Origin: Deltaproteobacteria bacterium
Lineage (GTDB): Bacteria; JADJOY01
Direction of reading: 5' to 3'
Assembly: GCA_016713535.1 (NCBI GenBank)
Contig: JADJOY010000016.1
Span: 1 to 64,000, forward strand
Length of the DNA stretch: 64,000 nucleotides
Shown here: positions 10,217-19,084 of the stretch, in pieces
How the letters are laid out: each line of letters starts with the position of its first letter
Position numbering within the stretch: the stretch's first letter is position 1
Program-made: the position numbers and the translations under genes
Notes under the pieces: model-generated
The model's database searches: none
Told to the model about the DNA's origin: nothing
What the model saw: the letters and a program-made list of their open reading frames with translations, nothing else

Positions 10217-10610
10217 ATGATCGGCCTCTGGTCCATCCACGCGAGCCCCTTCCTGATGCTGCTCGGCGTCGGCACCCTCGCCGTTCTCGGCGTGCCGATG
10301 CTGGTGAGCCCGCTCGGCTGGGCCCGCGCGCTCGGCTGGTGGATCCCTGAGGACACGCGGCTCGCGGTCTACTTCGGGCGCTGTCTCGCGAGCGTGGTGT
10401 GCATGTTGTGCTGGGGCGCCTTCCGCGCCGCGGCGCACCCCGCCGGAGCCCCCCCTCTTCTTCGACCTGCTGAGCGGCAGCTCGGCGCTCATGATCGCGG
10501 TCCACCTGAACGGCGCGCTGCGCCGGGCGCAGCCGCGCTCGGAGACCTACGAGATCGCCGCGTGGGTGGCGCTCTTCGTGGCGGCGATCCTGTTCCGGCC
10601 GGTGGCCTGA
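10217..10610 (+). CDS. Small membrane protein, frameshifted
   Basis: The ATG at 10217 opens MIGLWSIHASPFLMLLGVG, followed by a second hydrophobic stretch (SVVCMLCWGAF). The frame then becomes nonsense, while the next frame carries LFFDLLSGSSALMIAVHLNG and YEIAAWVALFVAAILFRPVA up to TGA 10608-10610. One extra C in the CCCC run at 10438-10441 accounts for this; removing it gives HPPEPPLFFD and about 130 residues with four membrane segments. Function unknown. Confidence 0.65.
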
Positions 10611-10701
10611 GGCCCAGAGGGGCGGTGCGCCAGAGGCGCGCCCTCCATACCGGGTCATCGAGCGATCCGTCGCGAACGACGGCGCGATCCCGGTCCCCGG
10701 C

Positions 10702-11577
10702 TCAGCGGCGAAACGGCGCGACGAACTGCTCGGCGAAGCGCTTGATGCCGTCGGCCTTCGCCTCGACCGGCTCGTCGGGCCCGACACCCGCGAACATCCA
10801 AGGAGCCGTGATGTAGTCGGTGACGCCGGCCTCCGCGAGGCGCTTCATGCCGTCGAGGTCGAAGACGTCGGTGCACGCCACCTGGATCTCGAACGCCTCG
10901 TTCTCGCGCCCGGCCTCGGTGCGCAACCGCTTCAGCTCGGCGATGTAGCCCTTGATCTCTTCCTCGGTGGCCATCGCCGCGCACCAGCCATCGCCGAGGC
11001 GCACCGCGCGCTTCATCGCTGGCGCCGAGTGGCCGCCGACGTAGATCGGCACGGGCCGCGTCGGCGCCGGGCTCATCTGCAGCCGGTCGAAGTCGTAGTG
11101 CTGGCCGTGGTACTCGACCATGCCGCCGCCGAGTACCAGCTTGAGGATCTCGATGGCCTCGTTGGCGCGCGCGCCGCGGGTCTTGTAGTCGGTGCCGCAC
11201 CACGCGAACTCCTCGGGGATCCAGCCGAGCCCGACTCCGAGCCCGACCCGATTCCCCGACAGCACCGCCGCCGAGCCCACGGTCTTCGCCACCAGCAAGG
11301 GGTTGCGGATCGCGAGCTTGAGCACGTGCGTGTAGAAGTGGATGCGCGTCGTGACCGCCGCCATCGCGGGGATCGCCACCCATGGCTCGAGCCAGGGCGT
11401 TTCCGCGTCCCAGAAGCGGCTGCCGTCGGCGGTGTACAGGTACTCGGCCGACACCTTCTCGGGGAAGAACACCGAGTCGGGCAGCGCGATCGAGTCGAGC
11501 CCCGCCTCGTCGGCCGCGCGCGCGAGCGGCAGGTACTGCTCGGGGGGGGTGAGCGCCAGCGCCATCGTGAACTTCAT
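10702..11577 (-). CDS. LLM-class (luciferase-like) flavin or F420-dependent oxidoreductase
   Basis: 291-residue TIM-barrel enzyme of the bacterial luciferase/F420-dependent class. Seen: opening MKFTMALALTPPEQYLPLARAADEAG-like strand-helix, RVGLGVGLGWIPEEF (cofactor pocket), RPVPIYVGGHSAPAMKRA and LGDGW. The start at 11577 has GGAG about 13 bases upstream. Such proteins with no partner reductase are often F420-dependent, but F420 genes are not visible here, so the cofactor is uncertain. It lies alone between a repeat and a secreted-protein gene. Confidence 0.88.
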   Translation of the reverse strand: MKFTMALALTPPEQYLPLARAADEAGLDSIALPDSVFFPEKVSAEYLYTADGSRFWDAETPWLEPWVAIPAMAAVTTRIHFYTHVLKLAIRNPLLVAKTVGSAAVLSGNRVGLGVGLGWIPEEFAWCGTDYKTRGARANEAIEILKLVLGGGMVEYHGQHYDFDRLQMSPAPTRPVPIYVGGHSAPAMKRAVRLGDGWCAAMATEEEIKGYIAELKRLRTEAGRENEAFEIQVACTDVFDLDGMKRLAEAGVTDYITAPWMFAGVGPDEPVEAKADGIKRFAEQFVAPFRR

Positions 11578-11627
11578 CGGTCGGTCTCCGCTTCCACGGG
11601 GTTCTTGCGCGCGCCCGGCCGTCGGGC

Positions 11628-13799
11628 TCAACGCGACACGATGACGCGATCGCCGTCGCCGGTCGAGAACGCGTAGACCGCGCCCAGCGACAGGTCGACG
11701 AGCCACGCGTCCGCACCGTTCAGTCCGCCCACGATGTCGGCCGGAGCGTGGAAGCGCGGACCGAGGCCCATCCGCGCGTCCGCGACGATCGTGCGGTCGC
11801 CGCTGTCGAGGTCGACCGACACCACCGCGTCGATCCCGCCATCGGTGAGCAGCACCCGGGTACCGGCCGAGTCCACGAGCAGGCCGCGCGGGCCGGCCAG
11901 CGTCGGCCCGGTGCCGACACCGTCGGCCGACAGGGTCGTGCGATTGCCGGTGACCAGGTCCACGGCCAGCAGCGCGTCGAGGGTGGTGTCCGTGACCAGC
12001 AGCCGATCGTGCTGATCGTCGAGCGCCAGGTCGCCGCCCGCGCCGATCACGGGCCCGGTCCCACGATCCGCGTCCGAGACGACGACGCGGTCGCCGTTGA
12101 GGAGGTCGACGGCGAGGATGGCGTTGAGCCCGGAGTCGAGGACGAACACACGCCCTCCGGCCGGATCGAGGGCGAGCCGCACCGGGTTCGCGAACGACGG
12201 CCCGACACCGAGTGACGGGCTCGACAGCACGGTGCGATCGCCGCTCGCGAGCGCCACCGCGATCAGCGCCTCGAGACCCGAGTCGACCACCAGCGCGCGG
12301 TCCTTCGAGGCGTCCACGGCCGCGCCGCGCGGATCGACCAAGGCGACTCCGCCGCCCCGGCTCGCGCCCGACAGCACCTCGCGGGCGCCGGTGGCGGGGT
12401 CGACGCTCAGCACCGCCCCCGCACCGCCGTCCACCACCAGCGCGCGACCGTGCACCGCGTCGAGCGCGAGCGAGCGGAGCTGCTGGAACTCTGGCCCCGC
12501 CGCGACCTGCGGCGAGATCAACTCCGAGCGGGCGCCGCTCGTCGTGTCGATGGCGAGGGCGCCGGCACGAGCGCCGGACGGGACCACGACGCGGTGGCGC
12601 GCGGCGTCGAGGATCAGGTCCTCGGTCCCCTCGAGCGTGGTGCTCGAGTCCGCGCCGACACCCGAGATCACCGTGCGGTCGCCGCTGGTGAGATCCACGG
12701 CGACGAGCTGGTCGAGGGCGGAGATGTCGGCGACCAGGAGGCGGCCGGCGCCGGCATCGAGGGCGATGCCGGCCGGGAACCCGAAGGCCGGGCCTGCGCC
12801 GTGCGTGGCGTCGGAGAGGACCGCGCGATCCCCGCTCGCGGTGTCGACGACCACCACCGCCTGGAGCGTGCTGTCGGTGACGTAGATGCGTTCGTCGGCC
12901 GCGTCCACGACGAACCCGCGCGGCGCGCCGAAGGGCGTACCGGCGCCGACGGCCGGACCGCTCAGGACGTCGCGATCACCGTTGGCTGGGTTGATGGTCA
13001 CGATCGCCGCGGCGCCCGTGTCGAGGACCAGGACCTGTCCGGCGCTCGTGTCGAGAGCGATCGCGCTCGGCGCGAGCAGCGGCGTGCCCACGTCGGACGA
13101 CGGGCTCGAGAGGAGCCGCCGGCCACCGCCCGCGTCGATCACGAACACCGCCGGCCCGTCGGCGTTGGCGTCGAGCACCACCAGCTCACCCGAGCCCGCG
13201 GCCTGCACCAGGTCCACCGGCGTCACCAGCTCGGGGCCCGAACCGCGCATCACGCTCGACAGCTCGGCGCGCTGACCGGTGGCCGGATCGAAGCTGACCA
13301 CCGACTGCAAGCCCGCGTCCGCGAACAGCACCTGACCGTCCACGCCGAGCGTGCCGCCGCGCGGGTTCTCGAGCATGCCGGCGACCTCGATGCTCGCGGA
13401 GTCGGCGCCTGCGGCGACGTTGCCCGAGCCGTCGGTCGCTTCGACGGTGAGGGTGTTCGCGCCCAGCTCGAGGGGCACCTCCACGGTCCAATGAGCGAAG
13501 CCGTCGCCGGACGTCGCGGCGACTCCGTTCACCTTCACACCGGCGACCCCGGACGCGTCGTCGCTCGCGGTGCCGGAGACGCGGATCTGCGGCCGATCCG
13601 TGAAGCTCGCCGGCGGCGGGAAGTCGATGCTCGCGCGCGGCGCGACCTGATCGCCAGGCGGCGGGGGGGGCTCCTCCTCGACCGTCGAGTTGCCGCAGCC
13701 GAGCCCGACGGCGAGCGCCAGACCGGGCAGCCACCGCAACGCCTGGCGGGCCACCGGATTCGTCCTGCCGAATCGATTTTCGTCGCTCCACCGTGCCAT
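11628..13799 (-). CDS. Large beta-propeller (NHL/YVTN-like) lipoprotein
   Basis: 723 residues. N-terminal lipoprotein signal (ALRWLPGLALAVGLGCGNS, lipobox around GLGC), then a Ser/Pro-rich linker, an Ig-like domain (SIDFPPPASFTDRPQIRVSG to about residue 145), then nine or more repeats of about 45 residues, each with a core like RVLVVDSGLDAILAVDL followed by SGDRTVLS. The repeat type suggests one or two beta-propellers on the cell surface or in the periplasm. No catalytic motif is seen. Divergent from the octahaem cytochrome gene across 166 bases. Start chosen at the ATG that begins the signal peptide. Confidence 0.8.
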   Translation of the reverse strand: MARWSDENRFGRTNPVARQALRWLPGLALAVGLGCGNSTVEEEPPPPPGDQVAPRASIDFPPPASFTDRPQIRVSGTASDDASGVAGVKVNGVAATSGDGFAHWTVEVPLELGANTLTVEATDGSGNVAAGADSASIEVAGMLENPRGGTLGVDGQVLFADAGLQSVVSFDPATGQRAELSSVMRGSGPELVTPVDLVQAAGSGELVVLDANADGPAVFVIDAGGGRRLLSSPSSDVGTPLLAPSAIALDTSAGQVLVLDTGAAAIVTINPANGDRDVLSGPAVGAGTPFGAPRGFVVDAADERIYVTDSTLQAVVVVDTASGDRAVLSDATHGAGPAFGFPAGIALDAGAGRLLVADISALDQLVAVDLTSGDRTVISGVGADSSTTLEGTEDLILDAARHRVVVPSGARAGALAIDTTSGARSELISPQVAAGPEFQQLRSLALDAVHGRALVVDGGAGAVLSVDPATGAREVLSGASRGGGVALVDPRGAAVDASKDRALVVDSGLEALIAVALASGDRTVLSSPSLGVGPSFANPVRLALDPAGGRVFVLDSGLNAILAVDLLNGDRVVVSDADRGTGPVIGAGGDLALDDQHDRLLVTDTTLDALLAVDLVTGNRTTLSADGVGTGPTLAGPRGLLVDSAGTRVLLTDGGIDAVVSVDLDSGDRTIVADARMGLGPRFHAPADIVGGLNGADAWLVDLSLGAVYAFSTGDGDRVIVSR

Positions 13800-13965
13800 G
13801 GCTTGGGCCTCCGCGCTGGACTGTTTTCGGCGAGCAGTCTCCCCGATCGTCCCAGAAAGGCAAGGGAAGAGGCCCGGCTCGCCGCACCCGGCAACGTGCT
13901 TCGCAACGGATGTTGCGGTGGCGCGAGCGATCGCGGCTCGCAACCGAGCCTGCTACGATCCCTGG

Positions 13966-15900
13966 ATGGCGCGTCTTCGCCTCCCCGGCTCGCTCGCGGC
14001 GCGGATCGCGGTGGGCGCGCTGGCCGTCGTCGCGAGCGCCGCCGCGGCCGCTCCGCTGCTCTTCTCGAAGGACCTCGCGACGCCGTTTCGCCATCGCGAG
14101 GCGCCGTGGGCGCGGTCGGGCACGTGCGAGTCGTGCCACCCCGACCACTTCGCGTCGTGGCACCGCACGTTCCACCGCACCATGACCCAGGAGGCCACTC
14201 CCTCGTCGGTGCAGGGCGCCTTCGACGGCCAGGTCGTCCGCTACTTCGGGATCTCGGCGCGTCCCTACCAGAAGGATGGCCAGTTCTTCATCGACTACCT
14301 GACCACCGAGGGGGGCGTCTCGAAGACGCTCCACGTCACGCGCACGGTCGGCTCGCACCGCTACCAGCAGTACCTCGCCGACAACCCCGGCGACGGTTGC
14401 GACAACTACTACCGGATCCCGCTGGTCTGGCACATCGGCGAGAAGCGCTGGATCCACTTGAACGGCGCCTTCCTGAGCGACGACTCGAAGAACTACAACG
14501 CCTATCTCGCGCTGTGGAACCAGAACTGCATCTTCTGCCACAACACGAGCCCCCGCCCCGGCAGCCTCAACTACGACGAGCTGCAGGCGCGCGCGCGCCG
14601 CGGTGAGCGCGTGAGCTGGGAGTTCGACGGCAAGTACGAGTCGAAGGTCGCGGAGCTCGGCATCTCCTGCGAGAGCTGCCACGGCCCCGGCGGCGAGCAC
14701 ACGGCGCGCAACCGCAATCCGCTACGCCGCTACCTCCTCCACGTGACCGGGCGCGCCGATCCGACGATCGTGAACCCGGACCGCCTCGACAAGGAGCGCA
14801 GCGTCGACGTGTGCGGCCAGTGCCACGGCCAGCGCCTCGCCAACCCGCCGGGATCGATCCGCGACTGGATGCATACCGGCCCCGTCTACCGCGCCGGCGA
14901 GAAGCTCACCGACAGCGTGACGCCGATGCACGCCGAGACCCCCGGGCCGCCGTGGAACCCGGGGCTCGTGAAGAAGCGCTTCTGGGGCGACGGCACGCCC
15001 CGCCTCAGCGCCTACGAGTACCAGGGCATCCGCATGTCCGCCTGCTACGAGAAGGGCGCCCTGACCTGCACCTCGTGCCACACGATGCACGGCGGCGACG
15101 TCGCCGGGCAGATCGAGCCCGCGATGCGCACCAACGAGGCGTGCCGCTCGTGCCACGCGCGGATCGTCTCGGACGTGGCCGCGCACACCCACCACGACCC
15201 CGCGGGCTCGGGCTCGAGCTGCTACGAGTGCCACATGCCGCGCGCGGTCTACGGGATCCTCGCGATCCATCGCTCGCACCACATCGAGAACCCGGACCCG
15301 GCGCGCGACGCGGAGAGCGGCCGCCCGAACGCGTGCACCAACTGCCACCTCGATCGCTCCGCGGCGTGGGCGGCGGAGGCGACCCGCAAGTGGTGGGGCG
15401 AGAAGTACCGGCTTCCGGGCGGCCGCGCGGACGGCGGCCCGCTCGAGGCGCCGTCGCTGGTGAGCGAGCTGCTGGGCCGCGACCCCGTGCCGCGCGCGGT
15501 CGCGGCCAGGATGGCGGGGCGTCGCGACAGCCCGCTCAACGTCGAGGCGCGTGCCGCGTTCGTCGTGCCGCTGCTCCTCGAGGCGTTGCGCGACGACTAT
15601 CCGACGATCCGGTTCCTCGCGCGGCAGAGCTTGATCGACGTCGCCACCGAGGCGGGCGCCGCGCCGCTGGTCGAGAGCGCCCGCGCCTTCGACTACATCG
15701 CGGACCCGCCGGCGCGGACCGCGGCGCTCGCCACGATCGAGAGCCGCTGGACCGACTTCACGCGCGAGGGCGGCCGGGCCTTACCACCGCCGCCGGCCGG
15801 CACCTTCGTGGGACCGGATCACCAGCTCGACCGCGACGCCGCCGCCAGCGTGGTGGCGCTGCGACTCACCGCCTCGAAGGAGATCGACGTCGGCGAGTGA
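13966..15900 (+). CDS. Octahaem c-type cytochrome with C-terminal HEAT-like region
   Basis: 644-residue exported electron-transfer protein. After a signal peptide (IAVGALAVVASAAAAAP) there are eight CxxCH haem sites: CESCH, CIFCH, CESCH, CGQCH, CTSCH, CRSCH, CYECH and CTNCH. Spacing and motifs such as SCESCHGPGGEH resemble the cytochrome c554/NrfA-HAO-type multihaem superfamily. The last about 170 residues have no haem site and look helical and HEAT-like (LLLEALRDDYPTIRFLARQS). A TACGAT hexamer six bases before the ATG would give a leaderless transcript. The adjacent 149-aa membrane gene, 25 bases downstream, may be a partner. Redox substrate unknown. Confidence 0.88.
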   Translation: MARLRLPGSLAARIAVGALAVVASAAAAAPLLFSKDLATPFRHREAPWARSGTCESCHPDHFASWHRTFHRTMTQEATPSSVQGAFDGQVVRYFGISARPYQKDGQFFIDYLTTEGGVSKTLHVTRTVGSHRYQQYLADNPGDGCDNYYRIPLVWHIGEKRWIHLNGAFLSDDSKNYNAYLALWNQNCIFCHNTSPRPGSLNYDELQARARRGERVSWEFDGKYESKVAELGISCESCHGPGGEHTARNRNPLRRYLLHVTGRADPTIVNPDRLDKERSVDVCGQCHGQRLANPPGSIRDWMHTGPVYRAGEKLTDSVTPMHAETPGPPWNPGLVKKRFWGDGTPRLSAYEYQGIRMSACYEKGALTCTSCHTMHGGDVAGQIEPAMRTNEACRSCHARIVSDVAAHTHHDPAGSGSSCYECHMPRAVYGILAIHRSHHIENPDPARDAESGRPNACTNCHLDRSAAWAAEATRKWWGEKYRLPGGRADGGPLEAPSLVSELLGRDPVPRAVAARMAGRRDSPLNVEARAAFVVPLLLEALRDDYPTIRFLARQSLIDVATEAGAAPLVESARAFDYIADPPARTAALATIESRWTDFTREGGRALPPPPAGTFVGPDHQLDRDAAASVVALRLTASKEIDVGE

Positions 15901-15925
15901 TCGCCGGCGCGGGAGAGAGCGACGA

Positions 15926-16375
15926 ATGAGCAAGCCCAGCCGACCGTCCGAGCCGATGGACCCCGCGTGCCTCGCCTGCCTGCGGCTGGGCTGGACGATG
16001 ATCGCGGTCTTCCTCGTCGGCGGGCTGGTGCTCGAGTCGTTCCACTTCGTGAAGCTGCCCTTCTACGAGGACTCACGCCTGCGGCGCGAGCTGTGGACGC
16101 TGGCACACGCGCACGGGACCCTCCTCGGCGCGATCAACGTGATCTTCGCGCTCACCGCCGCCCGGCACATGAGCGAGGGCGCACGCCGCGCGCGCGCGGC
16201 GGCGCTGCTCCGGTTCGGCGCGCCGCTGGTGCCCGTGGGCTTCTTCCTGGGCGGCTTCGGCGCGGCGGAGGGTGACCCCTCGCTGTTCGTGGTGCTGGTG
16301 CCGATCGGGGGGGGCCTGTGCGCGGTCGCGGTCGCGATGCTCGCCCGCGATCTGCTGCGCCCGCGGACGGAGTGA
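15926..16375 (+). CDS. Four-helix membrane protein next to octahaem cytochrome
   Basis: 149 residues, four hydrophobic segments (WTMIAVFLVGGLVLESF, GTLLGAINVIFALTAA, LVPVGFFLGGFGAA, LVPIGGGLCAVAVAMLA). Conserved-looking His residues in ESFHFVK and TLAHAHGT could bind haem or metal. A Cys pair (ACLAC) lies near the N-terminus. Good Shine-Dalgarno GGGAGAGAG. Its placement suggests a membrane anchor or quinone-linked partner for the cytochrome; this is inference and I do not recognise the family. Confidence 0.75.
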   Translation: MSKPSRPSEPMDPACLACLRLGWTMIAVFLVGGLVLESFHFVKLPFYEDSRLRRELWTLAHAHGTLLGAINVIFALTAARHMSEGARRARAAALLRFGAPLVPVGFFLGGFGAAEGDPSLFVVLVPIGGGLCAVAVAMLARDLLRPRTE

Positions 16376-16454
16376 ATGGTGCGCCACCGGATCACGAGCC
16401 CACGCTCCGCACGATTTCCTTCGGGAGGCGGCCTCCCGGCGGTCCGCCGGACCC

Positions 16455-16478
16455 GGCCCGCCAGGAGGCGAGCCCTCC
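16455..16478. repeat. GGCCCGCC-type hairpin repeat copy
   Basis: GGCCCGCC-AGGA-GGCGAGCC followed by CTCC, the same family as at 8160. It sits in the 146-base gap between the membrane protein gene and the convergent cobS gene and probably serves as a terminator for both. Confidence 0.55.
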
Positions 16479-16521
16479 GAAACGGGAGCTGGGATCGCGG
16501 TTCGGTTCGCTGGGGTGTGGC

Positions 16522-17271
16522 TCACGCTCGCGCCGCGGCCACCAGCACGAACGCGACCTCGGCGAGCTCGAGGGCGGCGCCGTAGACGTCGCCGTTCAGC
16601 CCACCGAGTCGCCACTTCATCCACCCCGCCATCGCCAGCGCAGCCGCGAGCGCGGCGAGCGTCGGCGCGAGGAGGGTCGCGCCACCGAGCGCGGCCATCA
16701 CGAGCGCCGCGAACCACGCCGCTCCGGCGAGGTGCGAGCCCCGCGCGCGCTCGTGGAACGCGTGCGCGAGGCCTTCGCGGCGTGCCGCGGGGAAGAGCAC
16801 CACCAGCGCCACGACCGCGGCCCGCGACACCACCGGCATCGCGAGTACCGCCACGAGCTCGCCGCGCGCCACCAGCGCGCCCAGGGCGCTCGCCTTGGCG
16901 ATCAGCGCGAGCACCAGCGCCGCCGCGCCGTGGGCGCCGGTGCGCGGATCGTCGAGGATCGTGAGCATCCGCTCGCGCGAGCCGCGACCACCGCCGAGCG
17001 CGTCGAACACGTCCGCCAGGCCGTCGAGGTGGAGCCCGCCGGTGACGAGCGCGAGCACCGCCACCACCAGCACCCCGCGAGCTTCGGCGGGGAGCGCCGC
17101 CGGTAACACGCTCGCCACCACCGCGAGCAAGCCGCCGAGCGCGAGCCCCACCAGCGGGAAGCACACCAGGCTCCCCGCGAGGTCGTCGCCGTCCACCTCG
17201 CCCGCCTGCAGCGGGATCCGGGTGAGGAATGACACCGCGAGCGCGAAGCGCCGCCACGTGCGGGCGAGCAC
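16522..17271 (-). CDS. cobS: Adenosylcobinamide-GDP ribazoletransferase (cobalamin synthase)
   Basis: 249-residue integral membrane enzyme joining adenosylcobinamide-GDP with alpha-ribazole (phosphate), the last step of nucleotide-loop assembly. Seen: opening AVSFLTRIPL, the metal-binding GLHLDGLADVFDALGGG, ERMLTILDDPRTGAHGAAAL, SRAAVVALVVLFPAAR and the C-terminal LGGLNGDVYGAALELAE, with about six membrane helices. The GTG start at 17271 lies two bases after the cobT stop, so I take it as coupled. Last gene of the minus-strand cobamide operon. Confidence 0.95.
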   Translation of the reverse strand: MLARTWRRFALAVSFLTRIPLQAGEVDGDDLAGSLVCFPLVGLALGGLLAVVASVLPAALPAEARGVLVVAVLALVTGGLHLDGLADVFDALGGGRGSRERMLTILDDPRTGAHGAAALVLALIAKASALGALVARGELVAVLAMPVVSRAAVVALVVLFPAARREGLAHAFHERARGSHLAGAAWFAALVMAALGGATLLAPTLAALAAALAMAGWMKWRLGGLNGDVYGAALELAEVAFVLVAAARA

Positions 17272-17273
17272 GG

Positions 17274-18368
17274 TCAGCGCCCGGTGTCGGCGACGCCGGC
17301 CGACTCGAACGTCGCCATGTCGTGAAGGATCGCGAGCGCGGCGTCGACGATCCCCATGGCGAGCGCGGCCCCCGTGCCCTCGCCGAGGCGCATGTCGAGA
17401 TCGAGGAGCGGGCGGAGCCCGAGCGCCTCGAGCGCCACCCGGTGCCCGACCTCCACGGAGCGGTGCGCCGCCACGAAGTAGCCCGCGGCGAGCGGCGCGA
17501 GACGCGCCGCCACCAGGCCCGCGGCGGTCGAGATGAAGCCGTCGAGGAGCACCGGCACACGCCGCGCGGCGGCGCCCAGCGCGACTCCCGCGAGGCCGGC
17601 GATCTCGTAGCCGCCGAGGCACGCGAGCACGCGCAGCGGATCGGCAGGGGCCGACCGCTCCGCGCCGAGCGCGAGGCCGTGGAGCGCGAGCGCGCGACGC
17701 ACCACGTCGACCTTGCGCAGCCAGCCCGCGTCGTCGATCCCCGTGCCGCGGCCGGTGATCGTGTCGGGTGCAGCGCCGGTGAACGCCGCCACCAGGGCCG
17801 TGGCGGAGGTGGTGTTGCCGATCCCCATCTCGCCCAGGCCGATCAGCCCGACGCCGTCGTCGACGAGCTCGTCCGCGACGCCGATCCCCACGGCGAGCGC
17901 GGCGAGCGCCCGCGCCTCGGTCATCGCGGGCTCTCGGACGAAGCTCTGGGTGCCGGCGCCGACCCGCTCCGCGCGCACACCGCAGGCCTCGGGCAGCGGC
18001 TCGAGCACACCCATGTCGATCACCACCAGCCGCGCACCGGCCTGGCGCGCGAGCACGTTGATCGCCGCGCCGCCGGCCGCGAAGTTGAGCAGCATCTGTC
18101 GCGTCACCTCGCTCGGGTAGGCGCTCACGCCCTCGGCGGCGACGCCGTGGTCGGCGCCCATCACCACCACCGCCTTGGTGGGTAACTGCGGCTTCGCCAC
18201 GCCTTGCATCGCGGCGAGCCTGCACGCGAGTCCCTCGAGCCGGCCCAGGCTGCCGCGCGGCTTGGTCTTGAAATCGAGCACGTGCTGCGTGACCGCCGCG
18301 ACCGATTCGTCGGGTGGCACGATCGCGGCTCGGGTCCGCTCGAGAAGCGTGGCGGGCACGTCGTTCAT
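17274..18368 (-). CDS. cobT: Nicotinate-nucleotide--dimethylbenzimidazole phosphoribosyltransferase
   Basis: 364-residue cytosolic enzyme activating the lower ligand base to alpha-ribazole phosphate. Family motifs: TKPRGSLGRLEGLACRLAAMQG, VVMGADHGVAAEGVSAYPSEVT-type segment, NFAAGGAAINVLARQAG, GLGEMGIGNTTSATAL and the catalytic Glu in MRLGEGTGAALAM. Length is normal. The ATG at 18368 overlaps the cobU stop (ATGA). With cobU and cobS it forms a complete salvage set for nucleotide-loop assembly. Confidence 0.96.
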   Translation of the reverse strand: MNDVPATLLERTRAAIVPPDESVAAVTQHVLDFKTKPRGSLGRLEGLACRLAAMQGVAKPQLPTKAVVVMGADHGVAAEGVSAYPSEVTRQMLLNFAAGGAAINVLARQAGARLVVIDMGVLEPLPEACGVRAERVGAGTQSFVREPAMTEARALAALAVGIGVADELVDDGVGLIGLGEMGIGNTTSATALVAAFTGAAPDTITGRGTGIDDAGWLRKVDVVRRALALHGLALGAERSAPADPLRVLACLGGYEIAGLAGVALGAAARRVPVLLDGFISTAAGLVAARLAPLAAGYFVAAHRSVEVGHRVALEALGLRPLLDLDMRLGEGTGAALAMGIVDAALAILHDMATFESAGVADTGR

Positions 18369-19075
18369 GGAACCTCGCCGCCGGGAGCCGCGACGAGCTC
18401 GCTCGGCTTGAGCTTGAGCACCAGCCCGAGCGCCGCGAAGTAGACCTCGTCGGCGCACGCGGCGAGCTCCTGGTGTGCGCGCCCCGCGACGTCGCGGAAG
18501 AGCCGCCCGAGCGCGCTCTCCGGCACGATGCCCATACCCACCTCGTTGGTCACGAGCACCACGTGGAAGCGTCGCGTGGCGAGCACCTCGGCGAGCCGCG
18601 CCACCGCGGCGGCGATGACGGGCTCGTCGTCACCACGCAGCAGCAGGTTGGAGAGCCAGAGCGTCAGGCAGTCGATCAGCACCACATCGACGTCGGTCAG
18701 CGCCGCGAGCCGCTCGGGCACCGCGAGCGGCTCCTCGATGGTCGCGAACTCGGCCGCGCGCTCCGCCTGGTGACGAGCGATGCGATCACGCATCTCGTCG
18801 TCGAAGGGCTGCGCCGTGGCCACGAACACGCGGCGCGCGCCGAGTCCCATCGCCCGCCGCAGCGCGAAGGCGCTCTTCCCCGAGCGGACGCCGCCGCCGA
18901 CCAAGACAACCCTGTGAAGCGCTCGGTCCGGGGCGCCCTCACCAGCCCACGTGAAGCCGGCGACGGGGGCTGGAACCCCCGTCGCTACGGCGTTGTTCGT
19001 AGCGCGGGGGCTCCGTCCCCCGCGAAGACCGGGGGCGCGCCGATGCCTTCGCAGCCCCTTTGCTGCGGGCCGCAC
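18365..19075 (-). CDS. cobU: Adenosylcobinamide kinase/guanylyltransferase, start uncertain
   Basis: Phosphorylates and guanylylates adenosylcobinamide. The core is intact: P-loop GGGVRSGKS, VDVVLIDCLTLWLSNLL, TNEVGMGIVPESALGRLFRD, GRAHQELA. The start is the problem. The family normally begins a few residues before the P-loop strand (here HRVVLVGGG), but no ATG or GTG is in frame there. The only in-frame choices are a GTG at 19075, which adds about 55 residues encoded by a hairpin repeat, and a TTG at 18904, which would remove the first strand (AGGG lies upstream of it). I give the long version. The repeat at 18961-19024 appears to have replaced the natural 5' end. Stop overlaps cobT by four bases. 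Confidence 0.85.
   Translation of the reverse strand: MRPAAKGLRRHRRAPGLRGGRSPRATNNAVATGVPAPVAGFTWAGEGAPDRALHRVVLVGGGVRSGKSAFALRRAMGLGARRVFVATAQPFDDEMRDRIARHQAERAAEFATIEEPLAVPERLAALTDVDVVLIDCLTLWLSNLLLRGDDEPVIAAAVARLAEVLATRRFHVVLVTNEVGMGIVPESALGRLFRDVAGRAHQELAACADEVYFAALGLVLKLKPSELVAAPGGEVP
18961..19024. repeat. Two-hairpin repeat at the cobU 5' end
   Basis: Hairpin one is CGACGGGGG-CTGGAA-CCCCCGTCG (18961-18984); hairpin two is CGCGGGGG-CTCCGT-CCCCCGCG (19003-19024), preceded by CGTAG. The second hairpin recurs, inverted, at 41331-41352. The element lies between the lipoprotein stop and the cobU P-loop. Confidence 0.7.
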
Positions 19076-19084
19076 GGCGCTCCG

